Assembly: GCA_905373085.1 (NCBI GenBank)
Contig: CAJPRR010000072.1
Coordinates: 1 to 11,088, forward strand
Origin: an uncultured Selenomonas sp.
Lineage (GTDB): Bacteria > Bacillota > Negativicutes > Selenomonadales > Selenomonadaceae
DNA length: 11,088 nucleotides
Direction of reading: 5' to 3'
Positions within the stretch are counted from its first letter, which is position 1, and each line of letters starts with the position of its first letter. Below are positions 1 to 6,984 of this stretch, piece after piece. Under the pieces are notes generated by a model. The model was not told where the DNA came from, searched no databases, and saw nothing but the letters and a program-made list of their open reading frames with translations. The translations under genes were made by a program, and so were the position numbers.

Positions 1-97
1 CTTTTCCATAGGCATATTTCTCCATTACGGCAGCAACAGAAGGACACCGCCCCCGCTCACTATTCTCTGGCATTTTCTCTGCAACAGTCTTTGTCAT
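1..97 (-). CDS. Possible start of an unidentified gene, cut by the window edge
   Basis: An open frame begins with ATG three bases after the stop codon of the VanW-family gene and stays open for 32 codons to the window edge. It begins MTKTVAEKMPENSERG and continues with no recognisable motif. The tight spacing suggests translational coupling to the VanW gene, but the only Shine-Dalgarno-like bases (AAGG) sit one base before the ATG, which is too close to be convincing. I do not recognise the product. It may equally be a chance open frame in the region after the VanW gene. Confidence 0.35.
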   Translation of the reverse strand, partial: MTKTVAEKMPENSERGRCPSVAAVMEKYAYGK

Positions 98-100
98 GCC

Positions 101-1324
101 TTAAGAATAGGAATCCGTGTGCAGATATTCTCTCTCAACGACCTGTCCGTTGGCGCTGTAAATGCGATATACCGAAGGTCGTCTGCTGGATCCGACCGTC
201 TCGATAGAGATATGCTTCCCTTGGAGATCTGCCTGCGTACCAAGCACCTGCACCGTAATTTTTCTGCCATCTGCACTCGCCAAAAGATAAACATTATGCG
301 GCAAAGGATTCATGAATTGAAAATCAATCAAGTCGTCCGCCACCGTCGCGTCAAGCCCCGGAGGACAATACGACGACGGAATGAAATGCGAGAACCTCTC
401 CGTCGGGCTTAGGCCTGCCAAGAGAATCGCATTGTAAAGCGTGGAACTGACTTGGCAGACGCCGCCGCCAATACCGGGAACGGACTTTCCATTTATCAAG
501 ACCGCCGCATTCTTGTATCCGGCATTTGCGGTACGTGTCCCAACGATGTTGTTAAAAGAAAAACTTGCTCCACTGCGAATCAGGACGCCATTGAGCTGCT
601 GCGTAGCTATGGCAATATTGTCCCCGCGCGCACCATGACGATAATACGTCGTATAGCTTCCAAGTACGGCATTGACGTTCGTGAGATCTTCCGTACGAAC
701 AAAAGGCGGATTCTCTGCCAGAGGCAATTCGATATTTGCAGCCTGCATTTCCTTCAAAGGTTCATCCAACATCTTCAACGTTGCAGAGATGTCGAGCTTC
801 TGCCCTGATTGCCCCGGAATGTGGGAAATGGATCCATCGGCGCCGATCTCACATGCCGCATTGACAGGCTGCACGAGGATACTTTCTGCTATCTCTTCCA
901 ATTTTGCCTGCAAGAGCGATTCATCATAACTTGCCAAAAAAGGAATGCTGCATCCATAAACAGCATTCTTGATCTGCGTCGCTGCTTGCTGTACGAACGA
1001 TCCTTTACGCCCGGCATTGTAGGCTTCCTCTGCCGCTGTTGCCGCCGCAGGTTGCACGGCCAGTTCCTGCGCCGGTATTTTCCATACCGCCCCTTTGCTT
1101 CTCAAAGAGATGGTCTGGGCGGCAAGCCTCCTTTTCCCCAACTGCGTAAAATACTGTTCCGCTTCTGTTTGCGTCATACCAAACAAAGAGTGTCCTTCAC
1201 TCTGCACCCCGTAAAGAATGCGTCCGCGGCAAGAAGTATGGTACGCGAAAAGACCGCCTGCCAATACTGTGACCATGACAAGCAAGGATACTGCCAGGAT
1301 GAAATTCAATCGAGAAAATCTCAT
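101..1324 (-). CDS. VanW-family protein with N-terminal membrane anchor
   Basis: This 407-residue protein begins with a basic segment and a hydrophobic helix at about residues 7-28, either an uncleaved anchor or a signal peptide, so the rest should lie outside the membrane. Residues 40-210 resemble the peptidoglycan-binding-like repeats usual before VanW domains. Residues about 225-355 form the VanW domain, with the hallmark GIGGGVCQVSSTLYNA (about 284-299), FSFNNIVG and PPGLDATV. The C-terminal 40 residues are a short G5-like tail. VanW is named from vancomycin-resistance clusters, but its biochemical role is not established and most family members are not resistance genes. The ATG at 1324 is chosen because GAAGGAG (1337-1343) lies 12 bases upstream; a TTG at 1345 overlaps that site and is unlikely. 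An AT-rich stretch on the minus strand at 1345-1358 (TATTATAGTATAAT) is the probable -10 region, but no convincing -35 fits it. The gene diverges from the CNNM gene. Confidence 0.88.
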   Translation of the reverse strand: MRFSRLNFILAVSLLVMVTVLAGGLFAYHTSCRGRILYGVQSEGHSLFGMTQTEAEQYFTQLGKRRLAAQTISLRSKGAVWKIPAQELAVQPAAATAAEEAYNAGRKGSFVQQAATQIKNAVYGCSIPFLASYDESLLQAKLEEIAESILVQPVNAACEIGADGSISHIPGQSGQKLDISATLKMLDEPLKEMQAANIELPLAENPPFVRTEDLTNVNAVLGSYTTYYRHGARGDNIAIATQQLNGVLIRSGASFSFNNIVGTRTANAGYKNAAVLINGKSVPGIGGGVCQVSSTLYNAILLAGLSPTERFSHFIPSSYCPPGLDATVADDLIDFQFMNPLPHNVYLLASADGRKITVQVLGTQADLQGKHISIETVGSSRRPSVYRIYSANGQVVEREYLHTDSYS

Positions 1325-1336
1325 CGTTCGTTTTCG

Positions 1337-1343
1337 CTCCTTC
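1337..1343 (-). promoter_or_regulatory. Ribosome binding site fixing the VanW-family start
   Basis: GAAGGAG lies 12 bases before the ATG at 1324 and overlaps the alternative TTG at 1345, so translation should begin at the ATG. The spacing is on the long side. Confidence 0.6.
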
Positions 1344-1462
1344 AATTATACTATAATAATCCATCTTAAAGTACTTTCGGTGCAAATTCGATTATTCCTG
1401 CTCATGAAATTGTCAAACAGCAATCAAAGTTCCATCAAGCATGGATAAGATTGGTCGCAATG

Positions 1463-1471
1463 TGTTATAAT
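1463..1471 (+). promoter_or_regulatory. Extended -10 promoter of the CNNM/CBS gene
   Basis: TGTTATAAT is a perfect extended -10 element (TGnTATAAT). No good -35 lies 17-18 bases upstream, which is usual for this class. Transcription should begin near 1477-1479, giving a leader of about 37 bases before the TTG at 1515. That start point makes the in-frame ATG at 1476 an unlikely initiation codon. Confidence 0.65.
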
Positions 1472-1497
1472 AAGCATGTCAGTTTTTTACGTTCAGC

Positions 1498-1503
1498 AAA
1501 GGA
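1498..1503 (+). promoter_or_regulatory. Ribosome binding site supporting a TTG start
   Basis: AAAGGA ends 11 bases before TTG 1515. It overlaps the in-frame ATG at 1503 and so cannot serve it. The ATG at 1476 has no purine-rich site before it. The spacing to the TTG is slightly long but this is the only workable pair. Confidence 0.5.
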
Positions 1504-1514
1504 TGTGCCAACCC

Positions 1515-2858
1515 TTGGATAATCCGGATTTACCACTATTTATTATTCTAACCGTTCTTCTCATATCGGCGAGCAGTTTTTTCTCTTTGATGGAAACCGC
1601 CATCACAGAAAGCCATAAAAGCCGTCTGGAAAAACTTGCCGATGACGGAAACAAGGATGCTGCAGCTGCCCTAAAGATTCTGGAAGCGCCGGAACGCATC
1701 CTTCCCGTCGTGCAAATCGGCATCGCTCTCACGAGCATATTTCTCGGTATCATCGTCGGCGGCGCGATTGCGCCCTTCCTAGCGCAAGCCCTTCAATTTC
1801 TCCCTTATTCGCATTCGCTCGCACTTGTTCTGAGCACGGTTTCCATTGCTTATCTCAGCCTTCTCATGGGAGAATTCCTGCCCAAGAAAATTGCTTGGCA
1901 AAATTCCGAAAAATATTTACAGCGATTCCACCGCTGGCTCTATATTCTCGAACATCTCACGCGGCCTGTTGTCTCCGTCCTTTCAGCTTCAGCAAATTCC
2001 CTCCTGCTCCTGTTCGGAATCAACCCTCATGTGGAAGATACCGTTACGGAAGATGAGGTCAAGGATCTTATCGAGCAGGGCACTGAGGACGGGATATTTG
2101 AAAAAGCGGAGCAGACGATGGTCGACAACATCTTCCACATGAGCGATCAAACTGCCTACGCTCTGATGACGCCACGCACGCAGATGTTCTGGATCGATCT
2201 CGAGGACTCTGCAGATCACAATTTGCAGCTCATCAGGGAAAATACCGATACGATTATACCTGTGGGACGTGGGAGTCTTGACGATTTCTGCGGCATCCTC
2301 TATGCAAAGGATCTGCTCGACGCTTGTTTGGAAAAACAAATCCTTGAATTATCTTCTTTCATCCGCCAGCCCATGTTTGTTCCGCGCTCCATGGAGACAT
2401 TCCGTGTGCTGGAGAAATTTCGCGAAACCAATGTGCACGAAGCTGTCGTATTGGATGAATACGGCGGCGTCATCGGCTTCCTTACTCTGACGGACATCAT
2501 GAGTGAAATCATCGGTGAATCTTTCAATACCGACGAAATCGACGCGCCCCAGATGATTCCTCGCGGCAAGAACGCTTGGTATATGGACGGATTGTTCTCA
2601 ATAGATGACTTCAAAGAGAAATTCGATATCGACGTACCTCTGCCCGATGAGGATAAGGCGCATTTTCAAACCATGGGAGGATTCCTGACCTCTTATTTCG
2701 GCTACATTCCCAAAGAGACGGAGACTTGCCAATGGGATGATTTTACGTTCGAGATCGTCGATATGGATCGTGCACGCATTGACAAAATACTGGTCACGCA
2801 TCGAATACAACCCAAAACAAAAGATGTGGAAAAAACCGCCGCGACAACAGAACACTGA
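1515..2858 (+). CDS. CNNM-CBS-CorC membrane protein (hemolysin C/CorC family)
   Basis: The 447-residue protein has the standard three-part layout of the CNNM/CorC family. A CNNM (DUF21) membrane domain has hydrophobic segments near residues 7-29, 65-89 and 99-119, with a further one near 150-168; the conserved GEFLPKKIA follows the third. Two CBS repeats lie at about 219-277 and 284-337, containing LMTPRTQM and VVLDEYGGVIGFLTLTDI. A CorC_HlyC domain occupies about 350-432. Characterised relatives take part in Mg2+ or other divalent cation export, and CBS pairs of this type can bind adenine nucleotides; the label hemolysin is historical. The cation cannot be told from the sequence. The start is set at TTG 1515 on the basis of the promoter and ribosome binding site; ATGs at 1476 and 1503 are less likely. 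The gene stands alone, diverging from the VanW gene and ending at a terminator shared with comFB. Confidence 0.9.
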   Translation: MDNPDLPLFIILTVLLISASSFFSLMETAITESHKSRLEKLADDGNKDAAAALKILEAPERILPVVQIGIALTSIFLGIIVGGAIAPFLAQALQFLPYSHSLALVLSTVSIAYLSLLMGEFLPKKIAWQNSEKYLQRFHRWLYILEHLTRPVVSVLSASANSLLLLFGINPHVEDTVTEDEVKDLIEQGTEDGIFEKAEQTMVDNIFHMSDQTAYALMTPRTQMFWIDLEDSADHNLQLIRENTDTIIPVGRGSLDDFCGILYAKDLLDACLEKQILELSSFIRQPMFVPRSMETFRVLEKFRETNVHEAVVLDEYGGVIGFLTLTDIMSEIIGESFNTDEIDAPQMIPRGKNAWYMDGLFSIDDFKEKFDIDVPLPDEDKAHFQTMGGFLTSYFGYIPKETETCQWDDFTFEIVDMDRARIDKILVTHRIQPKTKDVEKTAATTEH

Positions 2859-2862
2859 ACGC

Positions 2863-2898
2863 AAAAAGCGATGCCGTTTCGTGCGGACATCGCTTTTT
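2863..2898. terminator. Bidirectional intrinsic terminator between CNNM and comFB genes
   Basis: AAAAAGCGATG (2863-2873) pairs with CATCGCTTTTT (2888-2898). CCG/CGG can extend the stem inward with one bulged A. Each strand therefore has a stem ending in a U run, and the hairpin lies between two convergent genes, 5 bases after one stop and 18 before the other. Confidence 0.88.
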
Positions 2899-2915
2899 GT
2901 ACACAGGTTCAGATT

Positions 2916-3179
2916 TCAGTGACGCGGCACCTTATGGACGATCTGTATTGCCTTGGCAATTTCTTGAATGATGAACGCTTTATCCACCGGATCCATCGCT
3001 GCGATTCTTGCAAACAAATCCCCCTTATGCGTAGATACATACTTAGGCGGGAGATGATTGAGCGCCAAGGCCATGATGTCTTCCTTGCACTTTTCACAAG
3101 AACAGCAATCGGGGCACATGCGCAAAACCGCATCGATATTCTGCTTGACGAACTCTTCCATGGTGTTTTTGATCGGCAT
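2916..3179 (-). CDS. ComFB family protein
   Basis: This 87-residue protein matches the late-competence ComFB family. It has the opening MEEFVKQNI, a cysteine cluster CPDCCSCEKC at residues 22-31, then DIMALALNHLPPKYVSTHKG (about 34-53), the family signature. The length is typical. The cysteines suggest a bound metal, probably zinc, which is inference. In Bacillus subtilis comFB lies between comFA and comFC and is not essential for DNA uptake. Some cyanobacterial ComFB proteins have been reported to bind cyclic dinucleotides. Here no other competence gene is nearby: the gene has its own promoter and terminator, so a signalling role is as plausible as one in competence. The ATG at 3179 is preceded by GGTGAG. 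Confidence 0.85.
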   Translation of the reverse strand: MPIKNTMEEFVKQNIDAVLRMCPDCCSCEKCKEDIMALALNHLPPKYVSTHKGDLFARIAAMDPVDKAFIIQEIAKAIQIVHKVPRH

Positions 3180-3219
3180 ATCTCACCCATCCCCAATATA
3201 CTCAATGATTTCTAATCTA

Positions 3220-3248
3220 ATTATACAACAAGTAACGCGTCTTGTCAC
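3220..3248 (-). promoter_or_regulatory. Sigma-A-type promoter of the comFB-like gene
   Basis: On the minus strand, GTGACA (3243-3248) is a 5 of 6 match to the -35 box. It is followed after 17 bases by a perfect TATAAT (3220-3225). Transcription would start near 3213, about 34 bases before the ATG at 3179. Confidence 0.7.
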
Positions 3249-3308
3249 TCCTTATGGATATTTTTTCAAATTTTAGGATTTTCGACCTTCGTATAAAGGT
3301 TGGAAGAC

Positions 3309-4046
3309 TTATTTATATTGCCATCGGCAAACTTTCATTTCGATAAAATCGAGAATCGAGAAAAGCAGCAGCCCAAGTATGCTGAGAACAACAATTCCCG
3401 CATACATCTCCAAATAATTGACACGAAGCCATGCATCCATGATGAAGTATCCCAAACCATATTGAGATCCAAAGGTTTCCGTAAAAAATAAAACAGAAAA
3501 TGCCGTTGCCATGGCAACGCGCACAGCTGTGATGAATTTGGGCAAAGACGCCGGCCAAAGGATATGACGAAAAATAGAAAAAAACGATGCCCCCAGCGAA
3601 AGAAGAGGAACGTATGTCTCCTGCGGAATCGAGCGCACAGCGTCACGCACGGCGATGATGACTTGGAAAACGATGATGAGGAAGATCATCAAAACCTTGG
3701 ACAGCTCCCCCACACCGGCAAGCAGCATGAGGATGGGGAGCAGCGCAATTTTGGGCACGGGATACAGCAGGTAGACAAAAGGGGCAAGGATACGATCAAC
3801 TCCCGCTGCATATCCCATAAAGATTCCTATGGGATAGCCGACTCCTACGGCAATGGCAAGCCCTAACGCGATCCTGCCCAAACTGTAAGTTGCATGAACG
3901 GCAATCGAGGACAAAAAGATATTCTGCAAACAAGAAACAACATGCCATGGATTCGGCACAATCGGCAATGCGAGAAAAAAAGAGAGCAGCCACCAGAAGG
4001 AAAAAAGTACGGCGGCAGCACCCATATAAACAAAAAGACGCTTCAT
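3309..4046 (-). CDS. ABC transporter permease, nitrate/sulfonate/thiamine-precursor type
   Basis: The 245-residue inner-membrane protein has about six hydrophobic segments: residues 5-27, 55-78, 86-109, 115-134, 172-191 and 215-234. The cytoplasmic EAA loop that docks on the ATPase lies at about 144-171, with the pattern LGASFFSIFRHILWPASLP. This places it in the BPD_transp_1 family near TauC, SsuC and ThiX. It is the last gene of the importer trio, and its ATG overlaps the ATPase stop as ATGA. The ATG at 4046 is chosen because TTGGAG lies six bases upstream; an upstream TTG at 4058 falls inside that site. No convincing terminator follows, so transcripts may run on into comFB. The homodimeric permease is inferred from the single permease gene. 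Confidence 0.9.
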   Translation of the reverse strand: MKRLFVYMGAAAVLFSFWWLLSFFLALPIVPNPWHVVSCLQNIFLSSIAVHATYSLGRIALGLAIAVGVGYPIGIFMGYAAGVDRILAPFVYLLYPVPKIALLPILMLLAGVGELSKVLMIFLIIVFQVIIAVRDAVRSIPQETYVPLLSLGASFFSIFRHILWPASLPKFITAVRVAMATAFSVLFFTETFGSQYGLGYFIMDAWLRVNYLEMYAGIVVLSILGLLLFSILDFIEMKVCRWQYK

Positions 4047-4792
4047 GCCTTGCTCCAATTTTCCTTGATCCGTTCACGCAAATAACAGCTCATACGGAAA
4101 AATTCCGGTTTGCTGCGCTGATCGATACAGCTGAAAAGCGGATTGTCCAACACATCGGCAATGCGCCCGGGAGCGTCGGCAAGAATCACGATCTTTTGCC
4201 CGAGACATAGCGCTTCTTCCACATAATGCGTGACAAGGACAGTGGTCACATGCTGCTCATGCCAAAGGGATAAGAAAACCTCCTGCATCTCCTCGCGTGT
4301 GATGGCGTCCAGTGCCGAAAACGGTTCATCCATCAAAAGCACATCGGGGTGCAGCAAAAAAGCGCGTGCCAGTCCCACGCGCTGCTGCTGCCCGCCGGAC
4401 AACTCACGAGGATGTCGGTTGCTGAACGCTTCGATGCCCAGTCGCTGCATCATAGAAACAACATCCTTCTCCTGCACCCTTTCATGACGGATTTTCCTGC
4501 CAAGTTCGATATTATCACGTACTGTTTTCCACGGCAGGAGCCCGTAATCCTGCGGCATGAAACCGATGCGCTGCCTATTTGGGCAGATGGAATTTCCATC
4601 GAGCGTCGCAGTTCCATCATAATCATGCAAAAGTCCTGCAATGATTTTCAGCAATGTCGATTTGCCGCAGCCGGAAGGGCCTATGACAGAACAAACTTCT
4701 CCTTTTCCTACATGCATATTGATGTCGTGCAACACTTGCACACATTTTTTATCGACCATATAAGCGTAGGACAGGTGCTGCAGGTCGATCAT
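4043..4792 (-). CDS. ABC transporter ATP-binding protein, nitrate/sulfonate/thiamine-precursor type
   Basis: This 249-residue cytoplasmic ATPase powers the importer. All nucleotide-binding motifs are intact: Walker A GPSGCGKST (residues 38-46), Q-loop Q81 in FMPQDYGLLPW, signature LSGGQQQR (131-138), Walker B VLLMDE (151-156) with catalytic E156, D-loop SALD (159-162) and switch H189. The PQDYGLLPW stretch and overall length match the TauB/SsuB/NrtD group. It sits between the binding protein and the permease, with 4-base ATGA overlaps on both sides, so the three are translationally coupled. The substrate is set by the binding protein and is unknown. Confidence 0.93.
   Translation of the reverse strand: MIDLQHLSYAYMVDKKCVQVLHDINMHVGKGEVCSVIGPSGCGKSTLLKIIAGLLHDYDGTATLDGNSICPNRQRIGFMPQDYGLLPWKTVRDNIELGRKIRHERVQEKDVVSMMQRLGIEAFSNRHPRELSGGQQQRVGLARAFLLHPDVLLMDEPFSALDAITREEMQEVFLSLWHEQHVTTVLVTHYVEEALCLGQKIVILADAPGRIADVLDNPLFSCIDQRSKPEFFRMSCYLRERIKENWSKA
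4053..4058 (-). promoter_or_regulatory. Ribosome binding site fixing the permease start
   Basis: TTGGAG lies six bases before the ATG at 4046, inside the 3' end of the ATPase gene. It covers the alternative TTG at 4058 and so argues against it. Confidence 0.55.
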
Positions 4793-5724
4793 GGCTGCAA
4801 TAAATCGAGCACGAGAGCATCATATCCATAGGATTCTTTGATCAGTCCCCTTCCCTTGAGCCAAGCAATGCAGTCCGTAACGTCACGCTCTCTAGGCAGA
4901 GCCGCTGTGTGATAAACAGGCAAAGCGAGAGCTTCTTTTGCTGCCGGCGGAAAACCGCTCTTTTCCACTACGAGATCAATGTACTCGGCACGATCCGTGC
5001 TGTTGAGATAAGCCACGGCCTTATTGTAGGCACGATACATCGCCTGGATTTCTTTCCGCTTCTCTCTCGTGCTTTTTTCGGTGAAAAGTATGACTCCAGG
5101 ATTGATGCCGAGTTCGTCGGAACCAATGATGAAGCGGCAGCCGTTGTGAACGGCAATGCTGGCCATCGGTTCAGGCAGGGTCGCCGCTCTCAGTTTCCCG
5201 CTTTGCAGAAGCTCAAGGCGTGTCGGAATCTGTGGAATGACGACCTTCGCTATATCATCGCCGGACATCGCATTGCTTTCCAGAATATGATCCGTCACAT
5301 ACTCGATGATCGTATTGCGAGAAACTGCCACCTCCTTGCCGGCGAGCGCCTTGACGGAGAGACTCTCCGTCCCGGGCGCTGCAACGAGCTTGTAACTGCC
5401 GTCCGTCACGGAAGTGACCTTGACGTCGAAACCGCCATCCTTGGCAAAAGCAACCGCAAGCAGATCGGAAACTGCGCCGTCAAGATTGCCGCTCTGCAAA
5501 GCAGAGTCCCTGTCCATAGCGCTCTTGAAAGGCTGCAGTTTCACGGTAAGTCCTTCTTCTGCGAAATAGCCCTTTTCCTGCGCAATGATGAAGGGAACAG
5601 AATCCGTATCGGGCATAAGGCCGATTTTCAACGCGCTGAGCTCTTGCTTGCTTCCACCACCGCAGCCCACTGCAAGGAACAGAATCGGTACAAACAGAAA
5701 GGCAATGATTTTCTTCACATTCAT
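4789..5724 (-). CDS. ABC transporter substrate-binding lipoprotein, NMT1/SsuA-like
   Basis: The 311-residue protein starts with a lipoprotein signal: basic VKK, a hydrophobic stretch and LAVGC with C21 as the predicted lipidated cysteine, followed by GGGS. The mature part opens with IGLMPDTDSVPFIIAQEKGYF and later has SALQSGNLDGAVSD. That is the pattern of NMT1/THI5-like and SsuA/TauA binding proteins, a type II periplasmic-binding fold. It should capture the ligand for the downstream ATPase and permease. Known ligands in the superfamily include sulfonates, taurine, nitrate and thiamine pyrimidine, and no metabolic neighbour here picks one. AGGAGG (5728-5733) is only 3 bases before ATG 5724 but 9 before an in-frame GTG at 5718; the GTG may be the true start, costing two residues. 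It follows the coiled-coil gene by 21 bases. Confidence 0.88.
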   Translation of the reverse strand: MNVKKIIAFLFVPILFLAVGCGGGSKQELSALKIGLMPDTDSVPFIIAQEKGYFAEEGLTVKLQPFKSAMDRDSALQSGNLDGAVSDLLAVAFAKDGGFDVKVTSVTDGSYKLVAAPGTESLSVKALAGKEVAVSRNTIIEYVTDHILESNAMSGDDIAKVVIPQIPTRLELLQSGKLRAATLPEPMASIAVHNGCRFIIGSDELGINPGVILFTEKSTREKRKEIQAMYRAYNKAVAYLNSTDRAEYIDLVVEKSGFPPAAKEALALPVYHTAALPRERDVTDCIAWLKGRGLIKESYGYDALVLDLLQP

Positions 5725-5745
5725 TCTCCTCCTTTTGCGTCTTCA

Positions 5746-6576
5746 TCAGCGAAGAACCTGGCGCAGCATATCAGCGCCTTCGTTCACGTAGTGAAAGATT
5801 TGGCTGATCGTCCCTTGATTTTTCTCATACGTATCTTGTGCAACCGTTTTCAATCGATCCGCCTGCTCCTTCATCTCATTGACATTGTCAAGCTGTTTGT
5901 CCACTTCATCAAGAACTGCTTGCGCATCCCGGATGGATTGTTGTACCGAAGCGATATCCAGATTTGCCTGCTGAATTTCAGCGGCATTCTTCTCGTTCGC
6001 CTCTTTGCGCTCCTTCTCCTTGCCCGTCACCTTGTCCACCCAATCGCCGACAACGGAACTTTTGCCCTTTTCCTGTTCTATGCGCTCCGTGCGCCCTGCG
6101 GCGCGCTGCGCCTTTCGCTCAAGTTCCAGCTCTTTTTCTTCCAGCGCCTTTTTCTGCTCCGCCATGCTCGCTCTCTGCTCTCTGAGAGATTCTTCACGTG
6201 CAGCAAGCTCCTGTTGGCGCGTTTCAATCTGCTGCGTCTCCTTGCGGCTGTCCTCAAGAGCTTGTTCATGGCTGCGGAACATATCGGACAAAAGAAATCC
6301 GCAAAAAAGAGCCAAGGCAAAACAAACGGCAAAAATCAGAATCCTGCGGAATCCTCTCTGCCGCCTGCTTCCGGCATGTGCAATATCTGCCGCTTGGTCT
6401 TTTCTTTCCGATGCGAGCGGCGGAAGTTCACGCACCTTCCCCTGCCTCGAAAAAACAGGAAACGCATCTCGAGGCAAAGGCGGCAATTCCTGCGTGTCAT
6501 CTGATCTCCTATCGCCTGATGCAGATTTTTCCTTGCGTACAAGAACGCTCATCCGATCACGATCATCGTAACTCAT
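5746..6576 (-). CDS. Single-pass membrane protein with long coiled coil, unidentified
   Basis: I do not recognise a named family for this 276-residue protein. Residues 1-78 are polar and likely cytoplasmic; they contain ELPPL twice, at 30-34 and 50-54. The basic stretch RRQRGFRR (71-78) precedes one membrane helix at about 79-97, which favours an N-inside orientation. Outside, residues about 104-170 are a strongly charged heptad-like coiled coil. A linker with VVGDWVDKVTGKEKE (175-189) follows, then a second helical stretch to about 250 and a short hydrophobic end. The shape suggests a scaffold or tether across the envelope, but this is inference. Its ATG overlaps the DUF3783 stop as ATGA, and the importer lipoprotein follows 21 bases later, so it is in the same operon. 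Confidence 0.8.
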   Translation of the reverse strand: MSYDDRDRMSVLVRKEKSASGDRRSDDTQELPPLPRDAFPVFSRQGKVRELPPLASERKDQAADIAHAGSRRQRGFRRILIFAVCFALALFCGFLLSDMFRSHEQALEDSRKETQQIETRQQELAAREESLREQRASMAEQKKALEEKELELERKAQRAAGRTERIEQEKGKSSVVGDWVDKVTGKEKERKEANEKNAAEIQQANLDIASVQQSIRDAQAVLDEVDKQLDNVNEMKEQADRLKTVAQDTYEKNQGTISQIFHYVNEGADMLRQVLR

Positions 6577-6971
6577 TCCTGCTTCTTGTCCCTTTCCATC
6601 ATATATGCATGTTCCTTATGCATGGTTCTGCACAAACGTCCAAGCGTCCAATGCAGGTTGAACGGCGTCGTCACCGCCTTGAACCTTATATGTGCAATGC
6701 CGGCATCCTTTAAAGCTTGGAGCACCTGATCGAGACGCTTTCCCTTGATCTTATGGAAAACTGCCGCCTCGTGGGGGAAATCAAAGTCTTCTTCCTCTGA
6801 CGTCCCCTGCCTGAAGCCCTTCAAGGAAAGCAAGAAGCCAATGCGCTGACGCCATGCCTCTGGTTCTAGAACGCTCACATGGATTCCCAACTTGCGCAGA
6901 ACCTCTTGAATAGCAGAAACAGCTTCCTCCGAAAATTGGTAGAGCAGGACGCTCTCCTCTTGCTTTCTCAT
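6573..6971 (-). CDS. DUF3783 domain protein
   Basis: The 132-residue soluble protein matches DUF3783. The N-terminal half has VLLYQFSEEAVSAIQEVLRK, a ferredoxin-like start, and IGFLLSLKGF. The C-terminal half (about 72-112) carries the family hallmark FKAVTTPFNLHWTL, the usual form being LKAVLTPTNxxW. The family occurs in anaerobic Firmicutes and has no known function. The protein ends in a charged tail. GAGG (6978-6981) six bases before the ATG is a good ribosome binding site, and only 13 bases separate it from the NYN gene upstream, with an ATGA overlap to the coiled-coil gene downstream. Confidence 0.8.
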   Translation of the reverse strand: MRKQEESVLLYQFSEEAVSAIQEVLRKLGIHVSVLEPEAWRQRIGFLLSLKGFRQGTSEEEDFDFPHEAAVFHKIKGKRLDQVLQALKDAGIAHIRFKAVTTPFNLHWTLGRLCRTMHKEHAYMMERDKKQE

Positions 6972-6984
6972 GCTCCACCTCGCA

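Noticed and set aside
101..1324. VanW-family gene as a vancomycin-resistance determinant
   Set aside because: No van ligase, dehydrogenase or regulator genes are nearby. VanW-domain proteins are common in Firmicutes without resistance.
3283..3302. Hairpin CGACCTT-loop-AAGGTTG just after the permease stop, as a terminator of the importer operon
   Set aside because: The 7-pair stem includes a G-U pair, and on the minus strand it is followed by GAAAATCC, not a U run.
4909..6504. A 531-codon open frame on the plus strand across the binding-protein and coiled-coil genes
   Set aside because: It is antisense to two genes with clear features (lipobox, binding-protein motifs, coiled coil, ATGA couplings). 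Its product is a biased sequence without a recognisable domain and it has no good start signal.
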